Of a DNA stretch of 64,000 nucleotides, positions 46,601 through 56,600 are shown one piece after another. The stretch's first letter is position 1; every line of letters begins with the position of its first letter. Under the pieces are notes generated by a model. That model ran no database searches, was not told the DNA's origin, and worked only from the letters and a program-made list of their open reading frames with translations. Origin of the DNA: Leptothoe sp034932105. GTDB lineage: Bacteria; Cyanobacteriota; Cyanobacteriia; Phormidesmidales; Phormidesmidaceae. The DNA is taken from the NCBI RefSeq assembly GCF_034932105.1, contig NZ_JAYGIG010000005.1, positions 1 to 64,000 of the forward strand. The letters run 5' to 3'. The position numbers and the translations under genes are program-made.

Positions 46601-49600
46601 GTGAGGTGGTTGTTGACCACGGTCACCAAGTTGCCATTGAAGATGAAGTTGGCCACCAGCGGTTTGCGAACATCGCCTTCAAAGGCGGCATCCTGGTCGA
46701 TGGCAGCGAAGGAGTCTAGCTCAACCCGCTCTGGGTTGTATAGGTAGGCGTTGCGGATGTTGCCACCGGGGACGCCGCCTTGGGTGTTGTCTTCGGGAGC
46801 GACATCGAAGAACTCATAGGTGGGACCACCGACAGCGGCAATGGCATCCACCAACGCCTGTAATGTCTCACTGGCATCCACCGTACCGTCATCCGTTTCG
46901 CCGCTGTTGTCCTGAATCTCTTGCAGAGCAATAATGTCAGGGGCGTTCAGGTTGGTAACAATCTGGTTGGCCAGCAGCTCGAACTGTTCAGTATCTATGC
47001 CATCGGCGGCCAAGTTGAGCACGTTGTAGCTAGCCACGGTCAGGTCGTTTTCACCTCCTATAATGCTAGTTACTTCCTGTTCTAGACCACCGGGAGTCAC
47101 CTCAAACTCATCAGTCACATTCACTTCGAAGTTACCGAAGCTGTAGCCCACAACGCCAGTCACATCCCCCAGCTTATCTCCCACATTGAGGGCAGGAATA
47201 TCAAAGCCCTCGGGCATGGTATTGGGGTTGAACTGAAGCTGTATCCGCTCAGGGTTCTGATCGCCTGTGTTGTCAGGACCAGAGTTGAGGTTGATGCTGC
47301 CCCGCTCAGTCAGACTATCCTCAGGCGTGACGCCTGCCCCCTGGTTGGGTAGGGTAAATGCCTCAGCGGAAAATGCGCTAAAGACGCGGGTGGGGGATAC
47401 CGCTACGGCATCTTCCACGGTGACCCGCATACCCTCTAGACTTTCGTAAAAGTCAATGGCGTCATCCATGGGATCAAAGTTACCGGCATCTTCCTGCAGG
47501 TTAGTGGGCAGCTCATCGTTGCTGATCACAATTTCGCTGGGGGCCAGGCGACCACTTTCACCGATTACAACTGCTTCAGGTAGGGCATTCCCAGAGGAGA
47601 GAATGACCACATCGGGATCTCTCATCTGGGTGGTGGAAAGATTGCCCGTACTAGCACCGCCAGGGATAAATTCACTGACTACGCCAAACAGCCGCACCTC
47701 ATCCCCAACGCTAACGGTGGGGCTACCACTGGTGGAGATAAACAGACCTTCGGAGGTGGCATCGTTGCCATCGTCGGCACCCTGGACATAGAAGCCACGG
47801 AAGTCTACTGCTGTCACAATGCCTTCGGTCTGAACCAGTTCACCGTCTAGGGGAGAAACGTGACCAGCCCCCTGAATTTCAGAGATGGTGGCAGCGGCCA
47901 CATTGGTTTCGTATATGGCTAGGGTGTTAGACACTTCGTTAGCAATGATGAGCAACGGCTGACCGCTGGGGCTATCTTCTGCCGAGATAAATGTGAGACC
48001 CTCGGGGGCAATATCCTCATTACTGCGGGCATATTGCACAAACTCAGGGTTGGTGGGATCGCTGAGGTTATACACCAACACACCACCGCCAGCCCGCTCT
48101 AGACCCACGAAGGCGAAAGGCACACCACCAATCTCACCCACGGTCACCGCCTCAGGTTCCGCTCCCTTATTATCAGAACGGGTGTCAACCTCAGCCGGGT
48201 CACCGTTGTTGGCATTAAACAACTCAGGGGTTAGGGCAGCTGTAATCTCAGCAATCTGGCTGCCGCTGTCAAACACCTGGTTGCCGTTCTCATCCCAAAT
48301 GGAGAAGGAACGACCACCGTAGGAGAACAGTTGGTCCAAGTCACCGTCGCCGTCAATGTCACCATCGATGGAGGAGACTGTCAGACGGCCTAGATTTTCG
48401 TCTTCGACTAGGGCTGGGTCAAAGCTTTCGTCCAGGGCCAGACCAGAACGACCCAAGGAAACAACATCAGCCAGGTCTTTAATGCGAATAGCATCGCCCC
48501 GGCCCTCTTCGTCGGCGTCACCCCGGTCATCCCCTTCATTGGCAGTGATGTAGAAGGTTTGGCCGTTGGCTTCGAAGGAGGCAATGGAATCTGGCATAAA
48601 CAAGCCAAACACCGGCTGCTTCTGGATATTAATGCCGCCATCGCGATCGCTAGCGTCGAGACCATTGTCACCATCAAAGTCAATGATGCCAAGTTGAACG
48701 TCCGAGACACCGGGAACAATACCAAAGTCGTTGTCGTTGATCACCGCCAGGCGGCCATCGGGCAACAGAGTCAGACCTTCAGGTTTATCCGTAGGCAGGT
48801 AGCCGATGGACGGCAGGTTTGTGACTTTGATTTTATTAACCGGTTGGATGCCCGCAGCAGCCAGGGCATCAGGGGTTTGCTGCTCTAGGGTTGCCGCACC
48901 GAAGTCCTGACCGAGAACGTTAGTGGCCCCCTTGATATTCACTTCAAAGACAAACTTCTGGGCAGTGGAGTCCAGGGAAGAATCCCGCTCCATCACAAAG
49001 AACTTGCCGTCACCGGCGTAAACCGCATCACCGATTTTGTCGACGTTGTTGCCCACGCTCGGGTCCTGGAGCAGGTAAACATACTCAGCAACAGGCTCGC
49101 CAGTCTCAGGGTTGATGCCAATCATGCGAATCACGCTGGAGGCATCTCCATCAGCCCGAGTTGGGTTGTTTAACGGGGTTTGGATAAAGGCATAGAGAAT
49201 CCCCTCATCAGTATCCAGTGCCATGCCTTCAAACCCTCGGTTCTCCCGACGATTGAGATAGTCAGCGGGCAGGGTCTCCGTGCCAAAGGTTCCGGTGGCA
49301 AAGTTAGCACCGGGGTTGGCCCCATTGGCCTGATCTACGGTTCCTTCGGGAACAAACCGGTCGATGAGTGCGCCGCTGGCATCGAAGTGATAGATGGCGG
49401 GGCGATATTCATCCACCATCCAGAATGTACCATCGTCAGCCCGGACGATGCCCTCCAGGTCGGCTCCCAGGGGATCATAGTCGGTCCCAAAGACCGCCGC
49501 ATCGATCTCCGTTAGGCTATCGAGATCCACTGGATTTCCGGCTGCATCAACCGCTTTTTCATCGACACCGGGAATGTTGGGCAGTCCGGTAATGGGCGTT

Positions 49601-50649
49601 ACACCATCGGCACGGGTTAAAAAGAGTTCATTGGTGATAGAGACTTCACCCGTGGCTTCATTCAGTTCTAAACTAACGATGCGAGCCTGATAGTCCGGCA
49701 ATAAAAAGGGCCGCTCGCCGTTGGCATTGGTCTCGCCATTGGGCCCCCGGTCGGGCATAGCCAGAAACTTAAGGTTGCCGTTATCGGCCACGCCGTCGTA
49801 CCAAAGCCCGGAAAACCCACCCAGCTCGATGGTTTCACCCGTGGCAGTGGTCAGGGCATCCCCCCCGTTGGTGATATCGCTCCGATCCGTGATATCAAAA
49901 GTGGTCAGGTTGGGTAGCCCCTGGCTAAAGTCTTTAGCACCCAGGGGAAGGATACCTTCAACTTCGTTGGTTGCTAAGTTGATCACGGCTAGGGCGTTGT
50001 TCTCTTGCAGGGTAACAAAGGCCTGGGAACCATCGGGGGAAACTGCAATGTACTCAGGTTCAAAGTCCTGGGCGGCGGTGGCATCGGGAAAGATGCGTAC
50101 ACCATCGGCCCGGAGGTCAGCTTCGCTGCCGTTAAAGGCTTCAAAACCAACGGTGGTCACGCTGGCTTGGGAAACACTGGCCACGCCGCTGGCTACATCG
50201 ATGATGCTAATGGAGCCAGCGGGGTCAACACCATCGGCGGGTTCACCTTCATTGGCCGACAACACTTTGGTCCCGTCGGGGGTGAAGACAACATTGTCGG
50301 GTAGGGCACCCACTTGTACTACGCGAAACGCCGTGGGGTCACCAGCGGCAACCGCTGCGATATCAGCAACCGCAACAAAGCCAGGGTCGGTTTGGGGGTC
50401 AGCCCCGATTGCGATCGCAACCACCCCATTAGCCACAGCTACACTATTTACCCCACCAATATTGGGCACAAAGTCAGCCACATCCAACACACCCAACAGA
50501 GTGGGATTGCTGGGGTCAGCCAAACTAAATAACTGCACTTCGGTATCACCACTCACCACAAACAGTGACTGGCTAGCAGGATCAAATGCAGCAATCTCAG
50601 CGCCAAGTTCGCTGGTAAAGCCGCCAATTCTTTCTAAAAAATCTGCCAT
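43666..50649 (-). CDS. Giant RTX protein: propeller, esterase-like phytase, EEP nuclease and 5'-nucleotidase
   Basis: A 2327-aa multidomain exoenzyme. A choice-of-anchor-I beta-propeller (about 1-235 and 690-915) appears split by an esterase-like phytase domain (about 240-690; GGFSGLWYDG, DLEGIVRADDGTFWMVDEYR, EGLTLLPDGRLAVINDND). An OB-like nuclease-associated segment follows (920-1190). The endonuclease/exonuclease/phosphatase domain (1201-1500) has DIIALQEIQDN, VVNNHL, VLGDLNTFE and ASDHEPI. A 5'-nucleotidase metallophosphatase (1509-1830; SSGDAILPG, GNHEFD) and its C-terminal domain (1866-2110) come next, then RTX GGxGxDxxx repeats (2154-2250) and a tail shared with the upstream 1882-aa protein. 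No Sec signal peptide is present, which fits type I secretion. The role inferred is release of phosphate from extracellular DNA, nucleotides and phosphoesters. GGAGAG precedes the ATG by 3 nt. Confidence 0.9.
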   Translation of the reverse strand: MADFLERIGGFTSELGAEIAAFDPASQSLFVVSGDTEVQLFSLADPSNPTLLGVLDVADFVPNIGGVNSVAVANGVVAIAIGADPQTDPGFVAVADIAAVAAGDPTAFRVVQVGALPDNVVFTPDGTKVLSANEGEPADGVDPAGSISIIDVASGVASVSQASVTTVGFEAFNGSEADLRADGVRIFPDATAAQDFEPEYIAVSPDGSQAFVTLQENNALAVINLATNEVEGILPLGAKDFSQGLPNLTTFDITDRSDITNGGDALTTATGETIELGGFSGLWYDGVADNGNLKFLAMPDRGPNGETNANGERPFLLPDYQARIVSLELNEATGEVSITNELFLTRADGVTPITGLPNIPGVDEKAVDAAGNPVDLDSLTEIDAAVFGTDYDPLGADLEGIVRADDGTFWMVDEYRPAIYHFDASGALIDRFVPEGTVDQANGANPGANFATGTFGTETLPADYLNRRENRGFEGMALDTDEGILYAFIQTPLNNPTRADGDASSVIRMIGINPETGEPVAEYVYLLQDPSVGNNVDKIGDAVYAGDGKFFVMERDSSLDSTAQKFVFEVNIKGATNVLGQDFGAATLEQQTPDALAAAGIQPVNKIKVTNLPSIGYLPTDKPEGLTLLPDGRLAVINDNDFGIVPGVSDVQLGIIDFDGDNGLDASDRDGGINIQKQPVFGLFMPDSIASFEANGQTFYITANEGDDRGDADEEGRGDAIRIKDLADVVSLGRSGLALDESFDPALVEDENLGRLTVSSIDGDIDGDGDLDQLFSYGGRSFSIWDENGNQVFDSGSQIAEITAALTPELFNANNGDPAEVDTRSDNKGAEPEAVTVGEIGGVPFAFVGLERAGGGVLVYNLSDPTNPEFVQYARSNEDIAPEGLTFISAEDSPSGQPLLIIANEVSNTLAIYETNVAAATISEIQGAGHVSPLDGELVQTEGIVTAVDFRGFYVQGADDGNDATSEGLFISTSGSPTVSVGDEVRLFGVVSEFIPGGASTGNLSTTQMRDPDVVILSSGNALPEAVVIGESGRLAPSEIVISNDELPTNLQEDAGNFDPMDDAIDFYESLEGMRVTVEDAVAVSPTRVFSAFSAEAFTLPNQGAGVTPEDSLTERGSINLNSGPDNTGDQNPERIQLQFNPNTMPEGFDIPALNVGDKLGDVTGVVGYSFGNFEVNVTDEFEVTPGGLEQEVTSIIGGENDLTVASYNVLNLAADGIDTEQFELLANQIVTNLNAPDIIALQEIQDNSGETDDGTVDASETLQALVDAIAAVGGPTYEFFDVAPEDNTQGGVPGGNIRNAYLYNPERVELDSFAAIDQDAAFEGDVRKPLVANFIFNGNLVTVVNNHLTSRFGSSPIFGGPQPFVQAGEAEREAQAQALNDFVDSIVNTNPDAKVIVLGDLNTFEFTNDLAEILPGTGDEKVLTNLVEQAVAADDAYTFIFDGNSQVIDHLFVTDSLLEGAEFDIVHVNNDFTRDDNGALFTDTLVASDHEPILAKFTLEETMTEPSIFTLQLLHAADQEAGIPALEDAPRFSAVLNALRDDFENTITLSSGDAILPGLFFSASEDLFGGQGRADILIQNELGFEAIALGNHEFDLGTSLLRDLIAGGEDDPATLDVDESFVGAQFPYLSANLDFSTDENLADLVVADDRAPQANSLAATTVLTVGGEKIGVVGATTPTLPIISSPGDVTVLPEDFDGTPTAEQLDALAAEIQKDVDEMLALNPGLNKVIVLAHMQQISIEQALATRLTNVDVIVAGGSNTRLTDENDRLRDGDASQGTYPIFTTGADGNPVAIVNTDGNYKYVGRLVVDFDENGIIIPESYDADISGAYATDDAGVAALGAEGLVDPEIQAIVDALEEVIVAKESNVFGISDVYLNGVRASVRTEETNLGNLTADANLAIAKETDNSVVISLKNGGGIRDDIGRVVVPAGGTGEPELLPNEEIPGVKPEGGISETDIANSLRFNNGLTLLTITAEELLAVIEHGVAATAEGETPGRFPQVSGLEFSFDPSAEPGNRVQSLVVLDEAGNDADVIVENSELVGDASRTFRMVTLSFLAGGGDGYPFPARDVVELAQDAAAARTGVATFAPDGSEQDALAEYLAANFGTAETAFGAADVGSEEDTRIQNLAFREDTVIDDGGGGNGGVDPDADVVGTGGDDVLAGGEGDQSISGGDGDDILRGDLNSRNPQGKTGGDDAIFGGAGNDRIGGKGGNDLLFGDEGDDLIWGDDGDDLLVGGTGNDILTGDNFSGGQGADIFAFAVGDGTDTITDFAVGIDSIGLLGGLSFGAITQSVLGSDLLLGTGGETLAVIQGVTVPLAETSFAQFV

Positions 50650-50709
50650 GATCTCTCCACAAATAAATTAAATAAACGCTATTCAAAAATCACGTCCAGT
50701 CCCCATAGC

Positions 50710-50748
50710 CCACGGGGAGAAGGTAGACTGATGAACTTCTCCCCGTGG
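50710..50748 (-). terminator. Hairpin between the two giant RTX genes
   Basis: CCACGGGGAGAAG at 50710-50722 and CTTCTCCCCGTGG at 50736-50748 form a perfect 13-bp stem with a 13-nt loop. It sits between same-strand genes. The nearest T-run on the minus strand is more than 15 nt past the stem, so it may be a partial terminator, attenuator or RNA-stability element. Confidence 0.7.
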
Positions 50749-50755
50749 CCTGTGG

Positions 50756-53700
50756 TTAAACCTGAACAAAAGACTCCATCGCCAGAGTGGTTACCCCACG
50801 CACCAGGGCCAGGGTTTCATTCGCCGTCGCCAATAACAGATCACTGCCCTGGACGATTTGAGTTAGCTGTCCCAGACTCAACCCGTTGGCTAGACCAATC
50901 AGATCCACACCAACTTCAAAATCAACGATGGTGTCTGTGCCTTCGCCAATGGCCAGCACAAACGTATCGATACCGCTGCCACCGGAGTTGTTATCTCCTG
51001 TGAGAGTGTCATTCCCTAAACCACCCCGCAGCAAATCGTCCCCAGCATCCCCCCAAATCTGATCGTCACCCCCATCCCCAAAGAGGCGGTCATTGCCCGA
51101 CTTACCACCGATGCGGTCGTTGCCACCTCCGCCGTAAATCAGGTCGTCACCCCCCGCTTCACCGGTTTGGGCATGGCGGGAGTTGCGATCGCCCCGGAGA
51201 ACGTCATCACCGTCACCGCCGAGAATTACATCATCACCCAGGGCTCCCGCCAGCAGGTCGTTACCATCAAAACCGGCCAGCTTACTACCCTCGTCGCCAT
51301 TCACCAACGTGTCATCGGCATCAGTGCCCCCTAGAATCTCTCCCTGGGGATTCACCACAAACTGACTGAGAATCACCGGCTCCTGGTTAATAATGGCTGC
51401 CGGATCAGCCAGCAGTGCCTCCTCGGTATAGCCATCAATCCCCCAGGTGGTTACGGTGAGGGCCTGGGTTACGGGGTCAATTTCAAACTCACTCCAGGTG
51501 GAGCTGTGGCCCACGTAGTAATCACCCTGCAACAGGGTGGCATCAATCAAGCCCTCGGCCTGGGCCAAGTTGTCGTCTAAGCCAATGGGGTCATAGCCCA
51601 ACGGTGCCAGCAGGGAATTATTAATGGCTGCTTTGACAAAGTCATCCTTGTCATTGGCCACATCATCCCCATCCGGTGCAATGGGCAGACTGTCGTAAAA
51701 CGCCCGCAATGCAGGATCCCCAGCCGTAAACACTTCACCCAAGAAGCGGCCTGTCGGATCTTCGTAGGCCACAGCCCCGGTGGTAATCTCAAACGCCCCC
51801 GTGGCAATGTGCTCACCAAACGGCACTTCCTGATAGGTAATATTGTTAACCGCTGTCATGTGCACATCCGCCGCCACAAACACCACGTTATCGATGTTGT
51901 TACCCTCGATAAACTTCAGGATTTCCGTACGCTCGGCGTTGTAGCCATCCCAGGCATCAGTATTGATCCCAGGAAAGAGATTTTGGAACGGCTCCGGCAC
52001 CATGATGAACTTCCAGGTCACTCCAGCAGCCTCAGCGTCTAAAAGATCTGCCTTGAGGTCATCCAGCTGTACCTGACCCATGAGGGTACGACCGGGGGTA
52101 AATGTAGCCGCAAGGGTAGCCGCTACCTGGCTGGGATCAAAGGGATTTACCGGGGTGGGAATGGCCGTATCTCGAAAAGAACGAGTGTCCAACACAAAGG
52201 TGGCCGCATCGCTACCAAAGGTGTTGTAGCGGTAGAGCTTCCGCTCATCCTCTGTAACCGCATCGCCGGTCTTACCGTAGAACTCATCCCGAATGGGATT
52301 GTACTCTTGGAAAGCCTGTAAACCGTTCTCATAGAGAGAACTATCATTAATCAGCGCGTTGGGATCATCCCCAGGAAACGCCTCCAGAAAACGTTCATCA
52401 GTGCCCAAGGGCTGACCGCCAGCAAAGTCATTGGTGACTTCGTGATCGTCAATAGTGGCGTAGAACGATGTGGAAGCCCGCGCCTCAGCCCACACATTTT
52501 GACCAAAGCGCTGACTGTAAACCTCATTATGCTTAGCCCGGTACTCATCGATGGTTACCGCCTGATCCTTAGGCGTCCCGTCAGGATTGAGCACCGCAGG
52601 GGAATCATCATCCGCATAGATGGTGTCACCATGGGCCAAGAAGAAATCAAGCTGCTTGGCCGCCACATTACTAATGGCGGGATAGGGGGCAATCTCACCG
52701 CGCCAGTCGCCCGTCACCCCAAAGCGCAGACCGGTTTGTTCCCCAGCGGTAGCCGCCGTCTTAAATCGACCCACTTCACTATCCCCAGCAGCATCCGTCA
52801 CCCGATAGAAGTATTCAGTAGCAGAATCTAGACCTGCCACATCCACTTTCACCGGCTGGTTGATGTCGGTCACCGTGGCCATGGTGGTGCCAACAACATC
52901 GCTAAAGTCTGCGCTGGTGGAGTATTCAAAAATCACCTCACCGGGAAAGGTGCTGCGTGCCCACAGAACGACAGAATTGTCCGTCACATCACCGCTGGCA
53001 ACACCGTTCACCAGGGAATGAACGCCAGGATTGCGAGGATCGTAGCCTTTGGGGTCAATATCTAGGGGATTCTCAAAGGCACCAGCCACCGACTCCCAGG
53101 GAACAAACTTAAAGTTAGTGCTGTTGTTTTCTAGCTCCTCGTCATTCTCTGCCACATTCTGAGGATCGTTAGCCCCATCTTGCAGCACCAGTAGGCCATT
53201 AGGAAAGGTAGACCCCAAAGCCACGTTGATCACATCGAGACCGTCGCTCTCGTTGACCTGGTCAATGCCTCCATGGTTATTAATACCAGCGCCAACCACA
53301 AAACTACCCAGGTACTCGTTCGTGCCCTCACGGCTAAACAGGGCATAGGAAGAATCCCCCTGGCTGTTAGCAATCAGATAGCCGCTGCCATCGGCACCGT
53401 AGTAGATACTGAGGCCCTCAATGTCGGGCTCCAGGTAATCGGCACCCACCGGCTGCACCACCTGGAAGCTGTCGCCACCGTTAGGCTCCGCCGAGAATTT
53501 CAGAATGCCGACTTCATTTTCCAGGGCCACATATAAAAAGCCCAGCTCCTGGTCCACCACAATGCCCTCGGACTGAGAATCCACTGGGTCACCCGTGGGC
53601 ACGGGCAGGTTTAGGACTCGCACCACCTGGGCGCTGACCTGACTATTGTCGTCCACTAGCTCTAGCTGAGCCACTTGATTGCCATCGGCCTGAGTGACAA

Positions 53701-56404
53701 AGGCATAGGAGGTGCCAGATACCGGACTGGTGTAGGTAGCCAGTCCGTAGGCCGTGGCTTCCCCATCATCCACACCGAAAATGGTTTCTAAAATGCCGTC
53801 AGCGGTGACATCCTCTAGCTGCTGGGTGTCTGGGTTGACCTTGAAAATGGCGAGGGTGTCGTTGTTGCGATCGCTAACCACCGCCAGATCAACGCTTTCC
53901 CCACCCAGGTCAAAACCGTAGATCAGATCCACATTGTTATAGCGGATATCCCCAAACTCATCAGGGGCAACGGTTTGCACCACATTGCCCTGGAGGTCAA
54001 ACACGGCAAGGCCACCGTCCTTGAGGGTGGCAATGACCAGACTCTCATCCCCGTTGTCAGGGTTCACCCAAATCGCCGGATCGTCAGAATCACCCAGCAG
54101 GGGTGTGGTGGCATCCGCATCGTCTTGGGTCAGGGGAGTTTCCACCACTGGCAGCGCCGCAGGCGTCGTCTCAAAGTCCAGCCCAAAAGCTAGGAATTGG
54201 GTGAACTGACCATCGGGGTTGAAATTATTATCACTAGCAATAATCAACGACTGACGACCGTCCGCCAGCTTGGGACCAAAGGCCAAAGCCTCTAAGTTAT
54301 CAGGGGCAATGCCCAGATCCCTTTCAATATCGAGAATCTCCCGCTTAGTAACGGCAGGATCAATCTCAAAGGGACCAGGGGGGATAATCTCACCGTCATC
54401 CTCCAGGGCCTCCTCCCGGAAGAGGTCATCGGTATTGAGGACATCCAGGGCTCCCTGGGTCTGGATCTCAAACAACTTAACCGTATTGCCCTGGCCCACG
54501 GAAAAGCCACGCTCCAGAGCTAGTAATGTGCCGTTGTTATCCACCGCCAGCAGTTCCACCAGGCCATTAGTGCTAAAGTCACCGGCAGGGATGGGCTCTT
54601 CAGGCACCGCCTCAACCTCATACACATAGGATGCCACCAGCTCCCCGGTGGTCAGGTCGTACTTGAGAATGCGGGATAGGCTACCCTCCTCCAGACTGGC
54701 ACCCGGACCATCTTGGAACAGAGCATTCTCAGTAGCCGTGTAGAGAAAACGCTGGTCCGGAGTAATGGTGAGACTCTCAAATGCCAGGTTGTTGCGAATA
54801 CCACTGGAGCGATCCACCGTGGGCAAATAAATCTCAGGAATAGGCAGAGCCTGAATAAACTCGGCCGATAGGGAGATTTCACGGATGAAGGGATCAATCA
54901 GGGCGTTGGCATCCCCTTCAGAGGAGACATATAGCGTGCCGCGACTGGTAAGGGCAATTCCCTCTGGATCTAGACTACCATTCTCAAATGGTTCACCATC
55001 GGTATCTAGCAGCTGGGTAACATCCGAAAATGTGACATCGCCATCGTCTAAACTGCCATCGCTGAGGTCAATGCCAAGGGTATAGAAGCGTGCATCTGGG
55101 CTGCGGTCGTCAGCCAGAGCATAGTAGACATCACGGGTTGTATCATAGGTCAGACCCGATAGGCCACCCACCTCAGTGCCAGAGAACTCAAATCCAGTGG
55201 GAAATTGAACTTCACCCAGGAATTCAACACTTTCCACGGACTGACGAGCTTGGCTAGCACCGAAGGGCACAACCTCAACATCGGCATACACCAAGCGATG
55301 GTCTGAGCTGACTGGCGGGAACCCAGCCCCTGTAAGTTCAAAGCCAGTTTCACCCTCGGCAGGCCAAAAAACGCCCGCATCAGCTATATCCAGGTTGGCC
55401 GAGGGCAGCACATAGTCCACCCGCAGATTGCCAGGACCACCAAACTCAGCCTCACCAAAGTCAGCCGTATCGTAGGCAGAATCGCCCAGGTGCTCTAGAT
55501 TGTTAGAATTCTGTCGCTCCGCTGCATCGGGACCACCGGTACTGCCAGGGGTAGCCGACACATTGACCAGGGGATTATCCAACAGCTGCAGAATAGCGTT
55601 GCCAGTACTGTCGCCATCATAGGGATCCGCATTTTGATCCCCCATGATCACAAAGCGTTCGCCTGTTCCTAGGCCCCCTGTTGTTCCCTGGTCATCATAT
55701 ATATAGTCACCCTCACCGGGAGTAACATAGTCACTCCAAAACCGAATCTCATCATGGTTGCGAGTCCCGTTGCGATCCTCTTCTCCATCAAAGACTGGTG
55801 GAGTAGGGTGGCTCACCAACACATGCACTGTTTCACCATTCACCTGGATTGGTACATCCCAATGACTCTTCGAAGAAAGTCGGAAGATTTCTAGCTCCTC
55901 AGCAGAGTAGAAATCTTGGGGGTCAGACGTGCTGGGATCATCTGGCAGCAATGCTCCCGGCATATCTCGCCACAAGAAGTTCTGAAAGGTGCGAACGTTC
56001 TCACTATTGATGGGATGCTTTGACAGCAGCACCATGCCAAACTGCCCTGGGAAAAAACCAAAGCCAAAGGCATCACCAGGACCATCCACTGCACCATTAT
56101 TATCAAAATCAGCCCCAGATGGAATACCTGTATTTGAAGGAGCAAGATAGACATAAGGATACTCAACCGGAGTATCACCATTTTCTAAATAGTTCGACTT
56201 GAACAGTTCAATAGCTTCGCCACTGGCATCATAATCAAATTCGTTGATCAGTAATACGTCAGGATTAACTTGTTGAATGATGGTAGCGACAGATTGAGCC
56301 TGGGCATTATCCGGAGTGGAAAGATCGGCTATTAGTTCTCCTAAATTGCTGCGATTGAGAGAGGCATTAAACGTAGCGAATCGAATGGGGACAGGAGTTG
56401 TCAT
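50756..56404 (-). CDS. Giant RTX protein: EEP, esterase-like phytase, beta-propeller phytase and PhoD phosphatase
   Basis: A 1882-aa exoenzyme with five modules. The endonuclease/exonuclease/phosphatase domain (1-380) has RFATFNASLNRS, LLINEFDYDA, HVLVSHP, IMGDQNADP and VSSDHRLVY. An esterase-like phytase domain (392-745; VGGLSGLTYD, DPEGIALTSRGTLYVSSEG) matches the 12.3-kb lipoprotein. A beta-propeller phytase (752-1095) shows DSDDPAIWVNP and VVSDRNNDTLAIF. A PhoD-like phosphatase (1122-1690) shows GVASGDVTDNSVVLWAR, HGDTIYAD, TIDDHEVTNDF and VFVAADVHM. RTX repeats (1690-1805) and an export tail end the protein. No Sec signal peptide is seen. The likely job is broad phosphoester hydrolysis outside the cell. 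It is the upstream gene of a pair with the 2327-aa protein, 106 bp apart. Confidence 0.92.
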   Translation of the reverse strand: MTTPVPIRFATFNASLNRSNLGELIADLSTPDNAQAQSVATIIQQVNPDVLLINEFDYDASGEAIELFKSNYLENGDTPVEYPYVYLAPSNTGIPSGADFDNNGAVDGPGDAFGFGFFPGQFGMVLLSKHPINSENVRTFQNFLWRDMPGALLPDDPSTSDPQDFYSAEELEIFRLSSKSHWDVPIQVNGETVHVLVSHPTPPVFDGEEDRNGTRNHDEIRFWSDYVTPGEGDYIYDDQGTTGGLGTGERFVIMGDQNADPYDGDSTGNAILQLLDNPLVNVSATPGSTGGPDAAERQNSNNLEHLGDSAYDTADFGEAEFGGPGNLRVDYVLPSANLDIADAGVFWPAEGETGFELTGAGFPPVSSDHRLVYADVEVVPFGASQARQSVESVEFLGEVQFPTGFEFSGTEVGGLSGLTYDTTRDVYYALADDRSPDARFYTLGIDLSDGSLDDGDVTFSDVTQLLDTDGEPFENGSLDPEGIALTSRGTLYVSSEGDANALIDPFIREISLSAEFIQALPIPEIYLPTVDRSSGIRNNLAFESLTITPDQRFLYTATENALFQDGPGASLEEGSLSRILKYDLTTGELVASYVYEVEAVPEEPIPAGDFSTNGLVELLAVDNNGTLLALERGFSVGQGNTVKLFEIQTQGALDVLNTDDLFREEALEDDGEIIPPGPFEIDPAVTKREILDIERDLGIAPDNLEALAFGPKLADGRQSLIIASDNNFNPDGQFTQFLAFGLDFETTPAALPVVETPLTQDDADATTPLLGDSDDPAIWVNPDNGDESLVIATLKDGGLAVFDLQGNVVQTVAPDEFGDIRYNNVDLIYGFDLGGESVDLAVVSDRNNDTLAIFKVNPDTQQLEDVTADGILETIFGVDDGEATAYGLATYTSPVSGTSYAFVTQADGNQVAQLELVDDNSQVSAQVVRVLNLPVPTGDPVDSQSEGIVVDQELGFLYVALENEVGILKFSAEPNGGDSFQVVQPVGADYLEPDIEGLSIYYGADGSGYLIANSQGDSSYALFSREGTNEYLGSFVVGAGINNHGGIDQVNESDGLDVINVALGSTFPNGLLVLQDGANDPQNVAENDEELENNSTNFKFVPWESVAGAFENPLDIDPKGYDPRNPGVHSLVNGVASGDVTDNSVVLWARSTFPGEVIFEYSTSADFSDVVGTTMATVTDINQPVKVDVAGLDSATEYFYRVTDAAGDSEVGRFKTAATAGEQTGLRFGVTGDWRGEIAPYPAISNVAAKQLDFFLAHGDTIYADDDSPAVLNPDGTPKDQAVTIDEYRAKHNEVYSQRFGQNVWAEARASTSFYATIDDHEVTNDFAGGQPLGTDERFLEAFPGDDPNALINDSSLYENGLQAFQEYNPIRDEFYGKTGDAVTEDERKLYRYNTFGSDAATFVLDTRSFRDTAIPTPVNPFDPSQVAATLAATFTPGRTLMGQVQLDDLKADLLDAEAAGVTWKFIMVPEPFQNLFPGINTDAWDGYNAERTEILKFIEGNNIDNVVFVAADVHMTAVNNITYQEVPFGEHIATGAFEITTGAVAYEDPTGRFLGEVFTAGDPALRAFYDSLPIAPDGDDVANDKDDFVKAAINNSLLAPLGYDPIGLDDNLAQAEGLIDATLLQGDYYVGHSSTWSEFEIDPVTQALTVTTWGIDGYTEEALLADPAAIINQEPVILSQFVVNPQGEILGGTDADDTLVNGDEGSKLAGFDGNDLLAGALGDDVILGGDGDDVLRGDRNSRHAQTGEAGGDDLIYGGGGNDRIGGKSGNDRLFGDGGDDQIWGDAGDDLLRGGLGNDTLTGDNNSGGSGIDTFVLAIGEGTDTIVDFEVGVDLIGLANGLSLGQLTQIVQGSDLLLATANETLALVRGVTTLAMESFVQV

Positions 56405-56600
56405 AACAAATAAGCAGCCTGGGGTGAGACCGCGGGCAGAACGATGAGGATAGGTTTTTGGACTTTATGATGCCCAGGTTAAAACCAGTCGATTCTTCTA
56501 CAGAAAAAGAACAGTTTTGAACGTGGGCGTGATTAAACACACAGCTCCATAAAGCTGGATCCCCCGAGCAATAGTTAAGTCTTAGGGTTCAAAGAAGGCT

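Noticed and set aside
49721..50671. 316-aa plus-strand ORF opposite the 2327-aa RTX gene
   Set aside because: It is a shadow of the GC-rich, Asp/Gly-rich coding sequence; composition is Ser/Thr/Pro-heavy with no domain pattern.
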